Positions 63,954 through 64,000 of a stretch of 64,000 nucleotides of DNA are shown piece by piece. The notes under the pieces are model-generated. The model was not told where the DNA came from. It did no database searches and saw only the letters and a program-made list of their open reading frames with translations. A program made the translations under genes and the position numbers. The DNA lies in the NCBI GenBank assembly GCA_022592445.1, contig JABYQR010000219.1:1-64000 (forward strand), written 5' to 3'. Position 1 is the stretch's first letter; every line of letters starts with the position of its first letter. This DNA is from Cytidiella melzeri (Eukaryota > Basidiomycota > Agaricomycetes > Polyporales > Irpicaceae).

Positions 63954-64000
63954 CTGTAAGTACGCGCGGTATCACACGATGAATGAGATGCGCGTTGTGT

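Overview
This window looks like nuclear DNA of a filamentous basidiomycete, most likely a mushroom-forming agaricomycete. The genes are compact and cut by many 50-60 nt GT..AG introns, some with tiny exons of 17-33 nt. The gene set is typically fungal: KRE6/SKN1 glucan protein, eisosome Pil1, polarisome Spa2, DUF4203 protein and fungal OPT transporter. No rRNA, tRNA or CRISPR was found. I assembled the exon structures by hand from splice signals and checked the reading frame across most junctions.

Layout: 1-1082 is the 3' end of a Ser/Pro-rich protein gene. 2360-5116 (-) encodes a KRE6/SKN1-like GH16 membrane protein. About 6.4-11.4 kb (-) holds a DIRS-like tyrosine-recombinase retrotransposon (gag, RT-RNase H, recombinase) with two inferred spliceosomal introns. 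11841-16112 (-) is a host gene split by a 3.4 kb DNA transposon with 622-bp terminal inverted repeats and a 9-bp target duplication; that transposon itself contains a solo LTR. From 16.6 to 28.2 kb come an SDR, a BTB protein, a long-tailed Pil1, a second SDR paralogue, a mitochondrial ABC1/UbiB kinase and an FSH1-type serine hydrolase. 29045-34208 (-) is a full-length Ty1/Copia element with apparently identical LTRs. From 34.6 to 60.1 kb come a DUF4203 membrane protein, a J-domain protein, the K/HDEL receptor ERD2, an L-type cargo lectin, a monoglyceride lipase, an oligopeptide transporter, transportin/Kap104, a TGL1-like lipase and Spa2. 60486-63184 is a decayed hAT transposon with an 8-bp target duplication. 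A partial gene runs off the right edge.

Functional themes: several genes serve surface growth and membrane organisation (KRE6-like, Pil1, Spa2). ERD2 and the L-type lectin are adjacent and co-oriented, and both act in ER-Golgi traffic. Three genes encode lipid or ester hydrolases. These are associations by theme only; nothing here suggests a biosynthetic cluster.

The most unusual content is mobile. Four element types lie within 64 kb, each showing a different integration signature. Most notable are a retroelement whose recombinase catalytic-Arg motif is assembled only by splicing, and a recent-looking long-TIR transposon sitting in frame inside a coding exon.
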